Shown: positions 41,784 through 50,508, numbered from the stretch's first letter. The stretch is DNA of 64,000 nt from Mycolicibacter acidiphilus (GCF_018455725.1 NZ_JAHCLR010000015.1:1-64000); one strand, 5' to 3'. Numbers and translations are program-made. Notes: generated by a model not told the origin, from the letters alone.

Positions 41784-42839
41784 TTACAGCCGCTCGACAC
41801 CGTCGGGCCCGTCGCGCTCCTGCAGGATCGACGGCCGGCGGGTGTCCACCGACAGTGTGAAGATGTCGGCCCGGTTGTAGGTGCCGACGATGTCGTGGGC
41901 CTGCTTGGCGGCGACCTCGCTCGCCAGGTCGACGTCGGCGTAGAGGATGCCCTCCCGCTCCTGCAGCGGGCCGGCCACCAGTCGGCCGTTCGGGCCGAGG
42001 ATCATCGCCGCCGGCTCCGCCGCGGTCAGCGCCCGTTCGATGCGCGCGTCATCGCCGGCCACCTCGCGCAGCGCCACGTCGTCCAGGGTGGTGGTCGCCA
42101 CCACCACGAACACCTTCCCTTCGAAGGCGTGCGCGGCGGCGCGCAGCCGGATGTTCTCGGCCAGGTCGTAGTCGCCAGGTCCATGCGGCGGTCCCAGCTT
42201 CGGCTCTCCTCCGTCGAGCCTCGCTGAACCGCCGGGCTCAGCACGACCGTCGAACGGCCAGGCCGGCGGGTACGTGGCGATGTGCAGCCGCTCCCCCTGC
42301 GCCAGCAGCGTGAACCGGGCCAGCGTGTTGGTGTTCTCCCCGCAGATCAGCGCACCCAGTTGCCAGCCGTCGAGTTCGACCGGGCGCAGGTCGTGGGCGT
42401 CGCCGTGCGACCAGGTCAGCCGTTCATACCAGGTGGCGACCAGTTTGCGGCGGTGGTTCACCAGCACCCCGGTGGCGTCGAAGATCAGGTTGGCGTTCCA
42501 CAGCTGGCCCAGGGTGTTCGGGTTGCGTTCGTTGACCCCCACCGACAGCACCACCCGGTGCGCGCGGGCGATCTCACCCAGCCGCTCGGTCTCCGGGCCC
42601 GGCACCACCAGCGAACTGGCGGTCAGCCGCTCATGGAAGCCGTGCTGGTCGATCGGTGCCAGCACACCGTTCCAGATCGGGAAGCCGGCGAGAAAGCTCT
42701 CGCCGAACACCACCAGTTGCGCCCCGGCGGCGGCCGCCTCCCCAACCAGCCGGTCGAGCTTGTCGAGGCTGGCCGCGAGGTCGAGGAAGACCGGCGCCGC
42801 CGCCACAGCGGCGACTCGCACGGTGGGCAGAGCAGTCAT
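41784..42839 (-). CDS. Nitrilase-family carbon-nitrogen hydrolase
   Basis: A 351-residue member of the nitrilase superfamily. The catalytic triad is visible as Glu47 (VVFGESFLAGFP), Lys in NHRRKLVATWYERLTW near residue 135 and Cys in LICGENTN near 166. The segment order and the phrase CGENTNTLARF fit aliphatic/aryl nitrilases that hydrolyse nitriles to acids and ammonia, but cyanide hydratases and amidases share it. It would act in the cytoplasm; the substrate is unknown. The gene follows the first secreted repeat-protein gene by 33 bp on the same strand. Confidence 0.88.
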   Translation of the reverse strand: MTALPTVRVAAVAAAPVFLDLAASLDKLDRLVGEAAAAGAQLVVFGESFLAGFPIWNGVLAPIDQHGFHERLTASSLVVPGPETERLGEIARAHRVVLSVGVNERNPNTLGQLWNANLIFDATGVLVNHRRKLVATWYERLTWSHGDAHDLRPVELDGWQLGALICGENTNTLARFTLLAQGERLHIATYPPAWPFDGRAEPGGSARLDGGEPKLGPPHGPGDYDLAENIRLRAAAHAFEGKVFVVVATTTLDDVALREVAGDDARIERALTAAEPAAMILGPNGRLVAGPLQEREGILYADVDLASEVAAKQAHDIVGTYNRADIFTLSVDTRRPSILQERDGPDGVERL

Positions 42840-42872
42840 GGCTCCATTGTGGCGCGACGACGCGTATCCGCC

Positions 42873-44204
42873 CTACGGCGACAGGTTGAGCATCTGGTCG
42901 ATGGTGTAGGTGCCCCAGCCCATGGCGTTGAGGAAGTCCGACACCAGGGTGGAGTCCTCCACCCCGGACGTGCTCAGCGCGGACGGGTTGAGGATCAGGT
43001 GGTCCAGCGCGTCGCCGATCGTGTACGAGCCCAGCGAGACGCCGCCGACCTGGAAGTTGTCGATCAGGGTCGCCAGGCTCTCGGTGGGCGACATGTTCGC
43101 CCAGCCCATCAGGCTGCCGATGGTGGTGCTGCCCAGCGTCGGCAGGTCGTTCAGGGAGCCGACGGTCTCACCGGGACCGACCGGTTCCCCGGACAGGTTG
43201 AGGTGCAGGTTGTCGACGAACTGCCGGATGGTGGTGCTGGTGTTGAAGCCGAGCGCCTCACCGAGCGTGTAGTCGGCCAGTGGGCGGCCGTCGGGCATCT
43301 TGTCGGCCTGCAGCACCTCGCCCAGCGTCTCGCTGCCGGACAGCTTGCCGCCGGGCAGGCCGCTGATGCCGGTGATGCACTGGATGGCGGTGTCGATGGT
43401 GGAGCTGTTGGACAGCCCGCTGCAGCCCAGCCCGAGGCCGGTGTTGATCAGGCTGATGAAGCCCGAGGGCAGGCCCCAGAAGTTCCAGACGGTCCCCAGG
43501 GTCTCGTTGCCGGCGAAGCCCAGAATGCTCAGCAGCTGGTCGACGGTGATGTTGGCGACGCCGAACTGCTCCTCCACCCCGAGCAGGGTCTGGGTGCTCA
43601 TCAGACCCAGCGGATGCAGGACCATGTCCAGCTTGGTGTTGAGGAACTGCATGGTCGAGAGCACTTGGTCGACGGTGTCGGCGGGCGGCATGCTCAGCGC
43701 GGTCATCACCTCGCCGATCGTGATGTTCTGCAGCCCCAGCAGGTTCAGGGTGTCGGAGATGTGGAACCCGGTGTCGACGGTGACGCCGCCACCGCTGGAG
43801 CCATTGAGCAGTTCGCCGACGGTCAAGCCACCGGGGGTGAACAACTGCACCGGGGTCTTCTCACCGATCCCCATGCTGTCCAGCAGGAACTTGAGGCTCT
43901 GCTCAAAGGGGTCGAGAGTGGCCGGCGGGTCAGCCGCAGCTGGCCCCGCCTCAATGCTGGCCAGCGCGACCTGCTGCACGGTGCCGCTCGACTCATCCGC
44001 TGCGTGCGCTTCCGGGCCGCCGAACACCGCGGTGACGGTGCCGACGACGACGCCCGCGGACAGTGCCGCGGCGGTCAGCGAGAGATTGGCATCGCCGCCC
44101 GGCCGCGGTGCGCGGGGCACGGCATGCCGCGGCGCACCGCCGCGCTGGATGACCTTGCGAGGGGCATGCTTCTTGCGATGTTTCGCACCGGAGCCAGCAG
44201 ACAT
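42873..44204 (-). CDS. Secreted leucine/glycine-repeat protein 1
   Basis: A 443-residue protein with a very basic start (KHRKKHAPRK), a long hydrophobic segment (LSLTAAALSAGVVVGTVTAVF) and a likely cleavage site after EAHA, so it is exported. The rest is made of loosely repeated units of about 20-26 residues with the pattern T-(I/L)-G-x-L-(L/M), for instance TLGEVLQA, TLGEALGF and TIGDALDHL. The last unit ends WGTYTIDQMLNLSP. It is one of four paralogues in 42.9-51.8 kb. No enzymatic motif was found. The repeat could form a solenoid or an extended surface fibre; this is inference. The ATG at 44204 is preferred over a GTG at 44216. Its promoter is at 44262-44290. Confidence 0.83.
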   Translation of the reverse strand: MSAGSGAKHRKKHAPRKVIQRGGAPRHAVPRAPRPGGDANLSLTAAALSAGVVVGTVTAVFGGPEAHAADESSGTVQQVALASIEAGPAAADPPATLDPFEQSLKFLLDSMGIGEKTPVQLFTPGGLTVGELLNGSSGGGVTVDTGFHISDTLNLLGLQNITIGEVMTALSMPPADTVDQVLSTMQFLNTKLDMVLHPLGLMSTQTLLGVEEQFGVANITVDQLLSILGFAGNETLGTVWNFWGLPSGFISLINTGLGLGCSGLSNSSTIDTAIQCITGISGLPGGKLSGSETLGEVLQADKMPDGRPLADYTLGEALGFNTSTTIRQFVDNLHLNLSGEPVGPGETVGSLNDLPTLGSTTIGSLMGWANMSPTESLATLIDNFQVGGVSLGSYTIGDALDHLILNPSALSTSGVEDSTLVSDFLNAMGWGTYTIDQMLNLSP

Positions 44205-44230
44205 CAACGCCCTCACTCTTTACACGCACC

Positions 44231-44247
44231 TGTGACCGTGCTGTGAC
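44231..44247 (-). promoter_or_regulatory. GTCACA direct repeat (MtrA-like) upstream of repeat protein 1
   Basis: On the minus strand GTCACA, 5 bp (gcacg), GTCACA, an 11-bp period. It lies just after the predicted transcription start. The hexamer and the following GC resemble motifs reported for the response regulator MtrA. A single GTCACAGCACG copy occurs at 45044-45054 upstream of the divergent paralogue. Confidence 0.45.
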
Positions 44248-44261
44248 GTACAGCGTGAGCC

Positions 44262-44290
44262 AACCTATATTCGCTCAGCGATCGTGTCAA
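44262..44290 (-). promoter_or_regulatory. Promoter of repeat protein 1
   Basis: TTGACA, 17 bp, TAGGTT on the minus strand (-35 at 44285-44290, -10 at 44262-44267). The leader is about 50 nt and contains the GTCACA repeat. Confidence 0.7.
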
Positions 44291-44997
44291 CGCGCACATC
44301 AGGTCGGAAACGTTACGTAATTCTGTTAAGTCTCTACTTACGACACACTTGGTCTATTTCCGGCCGCCCTGGAAGCCCACTGGACTCGCATCACAACGCA
44401 TCCAGCGACTCGTCCGCACGAAGTGTCCGACCACTCGCGGGCCGTCGAACCTGATGACGAGAAGGGGCGCCGGCGCCGGTCGTCACCTCATGCGATGCGG
44501 CCCTCCTACCGATGCCGACCAGCACAGGAGTGCGTCAGGGGCGACGAACCGCGGCGCCGGCCCGCGGGATCGCAGCGCACCGCAGGGGAGGCTTCCGGCC
44601 GCAGCCTCCTGCCGGCGCCGCCGATGGCCGCGCCCCACGGGCAGGCAACCGCCCGCCCGACCGCGCGGCGCATGAGGGCATCCATCCCGACGATCCTGTA
44701 CGAACCCTGATCGGAATGATCTGAGTATTCACTGAGTTCGATCCGACGGGCAATTGTGTGGAAATCTGAGACTGGACGTTAACATTCGCGGCCCGCACCC
44801 CAGCACCGCCCAGGTGCCCCAGGGGACACCGCTATGTACTTGAAAATGCTATCTGACCTGCATATCTTTTAAGTTTTGGGCCGGCCGCCAGCGGTCCTGC
44901 CGGCGCCGACGCGACGGCCGCACACCGCAAACCTGAGCAAAATGCTCCGTCAGACCTGTGCGTATCCCTCGACGCTGAGAATTACTCAAGAAAAACC

Positions 44998-45025
44998 TTG
45001 ACGACTTGATGTGGATCACTATAAG
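44998..45025 (+). promoter_or_regulatory. Promoter of repeat protein 2
   Basis: TTGACG at 44998-45003, 16 bp, TATAAG at 45020-45025. Transcription would start near 45032. A GTCACAGCACG motif (45044-45054) lies in the leader, in the same position relative to the gene as in repeat protein 1. Confidence 0.72.
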
Positions 45026-45092
45026 TTTCGCACTGCTGCGGAAGTCACAGCACGAAGTATCCACCCCCCTCCCAATGAAAGGGACTGTCTAG

Positions 45093-46223
45093 ATGTCCAC
45101 TCTTCAGCCACGACTGACAGCGCTGGCAAGCACGCTGGCCGCCGGGAGCGCCTTGGCCAGCGCTGCCATGATCGGCGGTGTCCCGATGACACCGACCCAC
45201 TCCCCGCTCTTCGACAAGGCCCACCACAACGTCGGCCTGGTCAACTCGGTGGCGGACGCACTCTTCCCCTCCGTCACGCTGAACACCGACACGTTCGGCG
45301 GCAGCCTCCAGTGGCTGCTGGACAACGAGTTGAAGCTCGGCAACGTCACCCTGCCGAACATGGTCGACCCGCACAGCACCCTGACGCTGGAGTCCCTGCT
45401 GGCCGGCTCCCACCTGGGCACCTCGTCGACCATGACTGACGTGTTCAACCAGCTCGGGTTGGACAACTTCAAGCTCGAGCCTCTGATGACGAGCCTGGGC
45501 CTGGCCCCCGGCTCCAGCCTGGACACACTTCTGGACCACCTGGGTCTGGCGAACCTCACCGTGAACAACCTGATGACCGACTTCGTCGGCTTCGGTACCG
45601 GCGAGACCCTGGCCGGGCTGGTCGACAAGATCGGCATGGGCACCAAGACGATCGGCGACCTCATGGGCATGGTCGGCCTGCCGGCCACCACGACGGTGGA
45701 CGGCCTGCTGAACCAGTTGGGCGTCGGCGAGCTCAGCGGCCTGCTCGGCGGCCTGGGTGTCGGCAGCACGACCGACCTCGGCGCCTTGCTCTCGGTGCTG
45801 GGCTCCGGCACCTCGACCCTCACCCTGGACGACCTGCTCAAAGCAGCCCCGACCAGCGGTGCGGTCACCGGTGACGGTGTGCTGTCCAAGATCGGCGACA
45901 TGACCCTCGGACAGATGATCGGCTTGGGCTCCGCCACCACCTTGGCGGACACCATCAACGACCTGAAGTTCGGCAGCACCACGCTCGGCAGCATTCTGGA
46001 ACTGGTCAAGATCGGCTCGACCACCACCCTGGGCAGCCTGCTCGAAGGTCTGCCGAGCGGCTCGAGCGGAACCCTGGGCTCCGACACCCTCGGCGCGTTC
46101 CTGGGCATGCTGACCGGCGGCAAGGACACCATCGACGCCACCACGACGATGAACGCCTTCCTCACCGATATCGGTATGGGCAACCTCAACCTGGACGACC
46201 TGCTGGGTCTGCCCACCACGTAG
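45093..46223 (+). CDS. Secreted leucine/glycine-repeat protein 2
   Basis: A 376-residue paralogue of the protein above. The first 35 residues (ALASTLAAGSALASAAMIGG) form an export signal. From about residue 95 the protein is a run of units with T-(I/L/V)-x-x-L-(L/M/V) cores, such as SLDTLLDHLGLAN, TIGDLMGMVGLPAT, TVDGLLNQLGVG, TLDDLLKA and TLGSLLEGL; the last ends LNLDDLLGLPTT. It has no Cys and few charged residues, unlike an enzyme. The ribosome site AAAGGGA is 8 nt from the ATG. A 12-bp hairpin follows at 46282-46311. The function is unknown. Confidence 0.83.
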   Translation: MSTLQPRLTALASTLAAGSALASAAMIGGVPMTPTHSPLFDKAHHNVGLVNSVADALFPSVTLNTDTFGGSLQWLLDNELKLGNVTLPNMVDPHSTLTLESLLAGSHLGTSSTMTDVFNQLGLDNFKLEPLMTSLGLAPGSSLDTLLDHLGLANLTVNNLMTDFVGFGTGETLAGLVDKIGMGTKTIGDLMGMVGLPATTTVDGLLNQLGVGELSGLLGGLGVGSTTDLGALLSVLGSGTSTLTLDDLLKAAPTSGAVTGDGVLSKIGDMTLGQMIGLGSATTLADTINDLKFGSTTLGSILELVKIGSTTTLGSLLEGLPSGSSGTLGSDTLGAFLGMLTGGKDTIDATTTMNAFLTDIGMGNLNLDDLLGLPTT

Positions 46224-46281
46224 TACCTCGGTACGGCGGGGCCTCCCGAAGCCTCATCGCATCGAATCGGCGGCACATCGG

Positions 46282-46311
46282 CCGCACCCGGATGGCGACA
46301 TCCGGGTGCGG
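46282..46311 (+). terminator. Hairpin between convergent genes
   Basis: A perfect 12-bp stem (46282-46293 with 46300-46311) and 6-nt loop, without a T-run. It follows repeat protein 2 by about 60 bp. It may terminate this gene without a U-tract, as some mycobacterial hairpins do. Confidence 0.5.
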
Positions 46312-46477
46312 GCGGTGTGCCGTCACTGCTTTGTCGGGGCCCAGGTTCCTCTCGTCACGTGACGCCACTGACGCGGGCCGGCCACGCCAGGCATGCGGGA
46401 ACGATTTTTCGACGCCAGGGGCGTCGTCAGGACCTAAACGATGCGCGCGGGCGGCAGTTCGCCAGCGATCCGCGCTG

Positions 46478-47287
46478 CTACTTGGCAGCCGCCGCCCGCG
46501 CAATCAACTTGCTCAGCACCGCAGCGGCCAGCACCGACTGCACCGTCCCGGCCTGCTCGTACAGCGACGGGGTGGGGAACATCTTGTTCAGTTTCGGCTG
46601 ATACTCGGTGAACGTCAGATCCCAGGTGGAGAAGAACGGCTTCGGGATCTGATAGTTGCGGCCGTTGAGCAGCGCCTTGACGTCACCCTGCTGGATCCCG
46701 CCGACGTTCGCCAGGTTGCCGTAGAGACTGCGTAGCTGCGGCGGGGCGTCGCCGACGTAGGGCTCCATCACCTCGGCGAGCACCTTCTTGTCGAACATCA
46801 TCGGGACATGCAACTCGTAACTGAGCGGGTTCTTCACCCCGAGTTCGAGCAGCAGGTCCAGGGTGGACCGCATGGTTTGCGCCCAGCCATCCTTACCGGC
46901 CTTGATCAGCGGCTCGTCGCAGTGCTTACGCAGCGGCTGCAGATACCGCATCGGCATCTTGGTCATCGGCTCGGTGATGAAGAAGTCGTCGTTGAACATC
47001 ACGAACTGATCAGACACGTCAGGATGCTGCGCGACGGCGAGCGCGGTGTTGTAGATCCGCGCCTCCTTGGTCTCACCACCCGCCTCGGGGATGTACCCGA
47101 CGTTGGCCAGCCAGATCGGCTGGAAGCCGGAGAGCCACACCTTGCGGTGCGGGAAGTTGGCGGCCACTGACCGCAGGCTGTAACGCAGCGCCTCGTTCGT
47201 CCGTTCCTCGGCGGTGATGTAGACGACGTCCATCTCGGCGAGCGGACGGGTCATCGTCCACCCGCTCACCATGCTCTTCTTGGACAA
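46478..47287 (-). CDS. Stealth-type phosphotransferase (short form) 1
   Basis: A 269-residue protein of the Stealth superfamily, enzymes that transfer sugar-1-phosphate groups during exopolysaccharide synthesis. Conserved region 1 is reduced to MDVVYITA near residue 20; region 2 is clear, with LRYSLRSV, FPHRKVWLSG, PIWLANVGYIP and the acidic core FVMFNDDFF. It has no membrane segment and is shorter than typical Stealth proteins. The paralogue at 55790-56608 starts MAKKQPKKSTRVSGW, which aligns with this protein only if it starts at the TTG at 47287 (MSKKSMVSGW; GAGAGG is 7 nt upstream). An ATG at 47272 is the alternative. Donor and acceptor are unknown. Confidence 0.78.
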   Translation of the reverse strand: MSKKSMVSGWTMTRPLAEMDVVYITAEERTNEALRYSLRSVAANFPHRKVWLSGFQPIWLANVGYIPEAGGETKEARIYNTALAVAQHPDVSDQFVMFNDDFFITEPMTKMPMRYLQPLRKHCDEPLIKAGKDGWAQTMRSTLDLLLELGVKNPLSYELHVPMMFDKKVLAEVMEPYVGDAPPQLRSLYGNLANVGGIQQGDVKALLNGRNYQIPKPFFSTWDLTFTEYQPKLNKMFPTPSLYEQAGTVQSVLAAAVLSKLIARAAAAK

Positions 47288-47503
47288 CTCGCAACCTCTC
47301 TCCGCCGGCTATCCGATGCCTTCTCACATACTGCCCTAAGCCTACTGTGAGCCAGCTGACAATCTGTCGAGGCATGGGATATGGGCCACCGAGCCAGCCG
47401 TGGTGCGCACGGAACTCTGCACACAGGACGTGGGGTGCGTCGTACACGGACCGTCGGCGGTTCATGGTACTGGAGTCACAGCTCCGTCCCTCCGGAAAGT
47501 GAC

Positions 47504-48034
47504 ATGAACAGGTATCTATTCATCGACGAACGCAAACACGGCGGCTATCTGCTGGTGGCTGCGGTCATCGAGGCCCACCAGGTGCCCACAGCACGCCGAG
47601 TCGTGGGCGCTCTGCTCTTGCCCGGCCAACGGCGCATCCACATGAAAGCCGAAAACCCCGGGCGAAAGCGAACGATCGCCCGCGCATTGGCAGAGGCGGG
47701 AATCCCAGCGGTCGTTTACGACGCAGGACGTCATTACCGAACCCAACGGGAGGCTCGCCAACAATGCCTCCGAGCAATCGTTTCCGACCACGCTGACGGC
47801 GTCGAGACGCTGATGGTCATCGAGGAGGACCGGACGCTCGTGGACTCAGATCGACGCATCCTGTATCAGGCTGTTCGCGAGGCAGGCTGCGTCGACTGCC
47901 TTCACTACGATCACCGCCGAGCCGAATCGGAACGGCTGCTCGGGATTCCCGACGCTATCGCGTGGTGCTGGGGCAGTGGCAACCCATGGCGCACCCTGGT
48001 GCAGCCAAGCGTCCGCAGGGTCCGACAGGTCTAG
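47504..48034 (+). CDS. Hypothetical protein
   Basis: A 176-residue protein that I do not recognise. It starts MNRYLFIDERKHGGYLLVAAVI, has many Arg and several Asp/Glu (EEDRTLVDSDRRILYQAV), one CVDCLHYDH cluster, and ends with an Arg-rich segment. The opening beta-strand plus Asp-Glu is reminiscent of the RNase H-like DUF3800 family (usually starting Y-x-D-E-S/A), but the rest is not obviously similar. GGAAAG is 5 nt before the ATG; the open frame extends upstream without a start signal. Base composition is a little less GC-rich than its neighbours, which may mean a horizontal origin. Confidence 0.6.
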   Translation: MNRYLFIDERKHGGYLLVAAVIEAHQVPTARRVVGALLLPGQRRIHMKAENPGRKRTIARALAEAGIPAVVYDAGRHYRTQREARQQCLRAIVSDHADGVETLMVIEEDRTLVDSDRRILYQAVREAGCVDCLHYDHRRAESERLLGIPDAIAWCWGSGNPWRTLVQPSVRRVRQV

Positions 48035-48183
48035 TCAGCCAACTCCGACAGCGCGAAGCCCGAGCGCCACGGTCGTCCGGCCGGGTCTCGGGCTCACTTC
48101 CCGCAGCTACTGCCACAGGCAAGGCACAGGCTACACCGGTCGGACGCCGAGTGCCGTCACGATCATCGTCTCGTGTCCAGGGT

Positions 48184-49050
48184 CTACACGGTGCGCGTGC
48201 TGACGAACCTTCTCCGCTCCCCCGTCAGCGGGTCGTCGAAAGCCAGCACCTGCGCCAGCAGTCGCAGCGGCGTGCTGAAGTCGTCGGGCGGCACATCGAC
48301 CACCCGCGGGTACAGCGGGTCGCCGTCGATCGGCAGGCCCAGCGACGCCAGGTGCACCCGCAGCTGGTGGGTGCGCCCGGTCCGCGGTGTCAGCCGGTAG
48401 TAGCCGTCGCCGAGCGCCTCCACCAGCGTCTCGGCGTTGGGTTCGCCGGGTTCCTCCACGGCCTGCAGGTGGCCGCGGCGTTTCACGATCCGGCTGCGCA
48501 ACACCAGCGGCGGCTCGATCACGGCCTCGGCGCTGGAGTGGGCCAGATAGACCTTGCGCACCTCACCGCGGGCGAACATCGTCTGATACGCCCCGCGCAG
48601 TTCCCGGCGGGCGGTGAACAGCAGCACCCCGGCGGTGAGCCGGTCCAGTCGGTGCGCCGGGCTTAGTTCGGGCAGGTCCAGGTCGCGGCGCAGCCGCACC
48701 AGTGCGGTCTGGGCGACGTGCCGGCCGCGCGGCATGGTCGCCAGAAAATGCGGTTTGTCGACCACCACCAGGTCGTCGTCGCGGTACAGCACCAGGATGT
48801 CGAACGGCACGACGACCTCGTCGGGCAGGTCACGGTAGAGATAGACGCACGCCCCGGCCGGCAGCACCGTCGTCTCGTCGACCACGGCGCCGGCGGCGGT
48901 GACCACCTCCCCCGCCCGCACCCGTGCCGTCGCGGCCGACCCAAACCGGGCGGACAGTTCCTCAGCGACCGGCCCACCGTGCAGCCGCACCCGGGCCGGG
49001 CCGATGCCGTCGCGCACCGGCAGTGGGGCGGGGCGGGGCGGGCGACGCAT
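48184..49050 (-). CDS. RluA-family pseudouridine synthase
   Basis: A 288-residue enzyme that isomerises uridine in RNA. The catalytic motif HRLDRLTAG (Asp) is present near residue 125, preceded by VVVDKPHFLATMPRG and followed by the family's GRTHQLRVHL and a final GDPLYP. An N-terminal S4-like segment spans about residues 20-75. The start at 49050 (MRRPPRPAPLPVRDG) has a GAAGG site; an ATG at 49086 is less likely because it lies inside the terminator hairpin of the upstream gene. The RNA target is unknown. Confidence 0.88.
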   Translation of the reverse strand: MRRPPRPAPLPVRDGIGPARVRLHGGPVAEELSARFGSAATARVRAGEVVTAAGAVVDETTVLPAGACVYLYRDLPDEVVVPFDILVLYRDDDLVVVDKPHFLATMPRGRHVAQTALVRLRRDLDLPELSPAHRLDRLTAGVLLFTARRELRGAYQTMFARGEVRKVYLAHSSAEAVIEPPLVLRSRIVKRRGHLQAVEEPGEPNAETLVEALGDGYYRLTPRTGRTHQLRVHLASLGLPIDGDPLYPRVVDVPPDDFSTPLRLLAQVLAFDDPLTGERRRFVSTRTV

Positions 49051-49082
49051 TGTTCGGGCACCTTCGGCAGGGCGAAAACGAC

Positions 49083-49119
49083 GCATCGACCATAACCGTC
49101 GGGGGGTTATGGCCGATGC
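49083..49119 (-). terminator. Terminator after repeat protein 3
   Basis: A 15-bp stem with one mismatch (49083-49097 with 49105-49119) and a 7-nt loop. On the minus strand a TTTT run follows, so it ends the transcript of the gene at 49140-50027. Confidence 0.8.
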
Positions 49120-49139
49120 GCCGTCTAACTACTTCCTGG

Positions 49140-50027
49140 TCAGGACGTTCCAAGCAGGCCGAACAGCCCCAGGTCGCCGAGCAGGCTGGTCAGCGTGGTG
49201 GCATCGGTCACCGGCGTGGTGGCGTCCGCCGCCGGCAGCAGGCTGGTCAGCAGCGAGCCGAGCGTCTCGCTGCCCAGGGTGCCGGTGCCGGCCGGGTCGA
49301 TCAGCGTGCCGCCGACCGGAAGGTTGTCGACGAACGAGTTCCAGGTGCCGGAGAGCTCAGCGCTGGTGATACCCAGCAGACCCCCGATGGTCTTGTCGGG
49401 GCCGACCAGGTCGTCCAGCGTGGTGGTGCTGCTGATGCCCAGGAAGTGGCTGAGGACGTCGCTCACCGTGTCAGTCGGCGACAACCCGAGGATGTTCAGG
49501 TCCAGCAGTCCGACGAACGGACCGAACCCCAGGGCGGTGAGCACCGTTCCGATCTCCTCGCTGGCGCCGGTGCCGCCGATGAAGTTCCCGAGGAGTGTGT
49601 CGATCGGGATGGTCCCCAGCGCATTGCCACCGATCTTCACGTCATCGAGCAGACCGCTGATGTCGGTGGAGAGCAGGCCGCCGGTCATGGCGTCCAAGGT
49701 CACGCCCTTCGGGTTCAGATCCGCCAGCAGGGCGCTCAGCTCCGAGCTGCTGTTGATGCCCGTGCCGAACACGCCCAGCAGGTCACCGACGGTGCCGAAG
49801 TTCATGGCGTTGAGCAGGTTCTGCAGGCTCTCCGAGAACGTCGGGAACGCAGTCGGAGTCACTTCCTGCTGTACGTGTGCGGTGAGGCCGGGAGTGACGG
49901 TCGGAGCTACCGTCGCGCCACCGAACAGGGCCGCGCTGGCAAAGGCGGTGCCGGCCACGAGGGCGCCGGCTTTCGCCGCGAAACCGCGCGGTTGCGCCGG
50001 CGCGGCGAGGGTGGAGAAAGTGGACAT
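49140..50027 (-). CDS. Secreted leucine/glycine-repeat protein 3
   Basis: A 295-residue paralogue. The N-terminus has a hydrophobic export signal (AGALVAGTAFASAALFGGATVA). Then comes HVQQEVTPTAFPTFSESLQNLLN, a segment nearly identical in repeat protein 4. The remainder consists of units such as TVGDLLGVFGTG, TLDDLVGPDKTIGGLLGI, TLGSETLGSLL, and ends LLGTS. No enzymatic motif was found. GAAAGG is 9 nt before the ATG. The promoter is at 50083-50111 and a terminator follows the gene. It is the closest relative of the gene immediately upstream. Confidence 0.83.
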   Translation of the reverse strand: MSTFSTLAAPAQPRGFAAKAGALVAGTAFASAALFGGATVAPTVTPGLTAHVQQEVTPTAFPTFSESLQNLLNAMNFGTVGDLLGVFGTGINSSSELSALLADLNPKGVTLDAMTGGLLSTDISGLLDDVKIGGNALGTIPIDTLLGNFIGGTGASEEIGTVLTALGFGPFVGLLDLNILGLSPTDTVSDVLSHFLGISSTTTLDDLVGPDKTIGGLLGITSAELSGTWNSFVDNLPVGGTLIDPAGTGTLGSETLGSLLTSLLPAADATTPVTDATTLTSLLGDLGLFGLLGTS

Positions 50028-50082
50028 GTATCAGTGCCTTTCACGGTCGAACGATGGTCGTGGAGCATGTACAACGATCGTT

Positions 50083-50111
50083 AACTTATTATCCGTTCAG
50101 CCTTGTGTCAA
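50083..50111 (-). promoter_or_regulatory. Promoter of repeat protein 3
   Basis: TTGACA, 17 bp, TAAGTT on the minus strand (-35 at 50106-50111, -10 at 50083-50088). A leader of about 48 nt precedes the ATG. Confidence 0.7.
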
Positions 50112-50457
50112 CCGTTTCATTAAATTATTTCACCGCGCTCGCAAGCCCGACCGTCACCATTTCCCCAGGTAAATAGTTCAGACGACAGAAGATTGAGTTC
50201 ACCGCTTCGTTGCGGCAACACGCACCAGCCGACTGGGCAAAATGACACACTCAGCTTTCCTTAGGTTATTAGACCGCGTCGTCCGACTCCGGCTATCCGG
50301 AATAACGTCTGCTCATTAACTACCCGCGGTTACCGTCGAACGGTACGAAACTACCCACCAGTAAAGTATCGACTCAGCAAACATTTGAACGGACTTCGTA
50401 CGAGTGTCCGAAGGCATCGGCACGCGGGCTGTAGTCGCGCCGAGGTGGGCACAAAGA

Positions 50458-50485
50458 ACGCCGGCCCGGTAGACCGGGCCGGCGT
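50458..50485 (-). terminator. Terminator after repeat protein 4
   Basis: A perfect 12-bp G/C stem (50458-50469 with 50474-50485) and a 4-nt loop; on the minus strand it is followed by TTCTTT. It lies about 25 bp after the stop of the gene at 50509-51813. Confidence 0.85.
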
Positions 50486-50508
50486 AGGACTGGCGAGGCG
50501 ATGCGCCG

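Larger units (their letters stand above)
44205..45092. other. AT-richer divergent control region of two repeat-protein genes
   Basis: This 888-bp region lies between two divergent paralogues. It contains a promoter for each gene (44262-44290 and 44998-45025) and GTCACA-type motifs. The middle, about 44350-44710, has high GC and several overlapping short frames rich in Arg and Pro, none with a ribosome site or homology that I can see. The flanks, about 44250-44345 and 44820-45080, are clearly lower in GC than the surrounding genes. Confidence 0.7.
50028..50508. other. AT-rich intergenic region between repeat proteins 3 and 4
   Basis: This 481-bp region has a long AT-rich stretch (about 50075-50400) that stands out from the GC-rich surroundings. 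It contains the promoter of repeat protein 3 (50083-50111), a small palindrome TACCGTCGAACGGTA at 50331-50345 and, at its far end, the terminator of repeat protein 4 (50458-50485). No gene was found. Such AT-rich islands are typical Lsr2 binding sites in mycobacteria. Confidence 0.7.

Noticed and set aside
42282-44246. A 654-codon plus-strand frame
   Set aside because: Antisense to the nitrilase and the first secreted repeat-protein genes, with no start signal; the repeats on the other strand explain its length.
44349-44724. Several short plus-strand frames between the first two repeat-protein genes
   Set aside because: Three overlapping frames are open at once, a sign of GC bias rather than coding, and none has a ribosome site.
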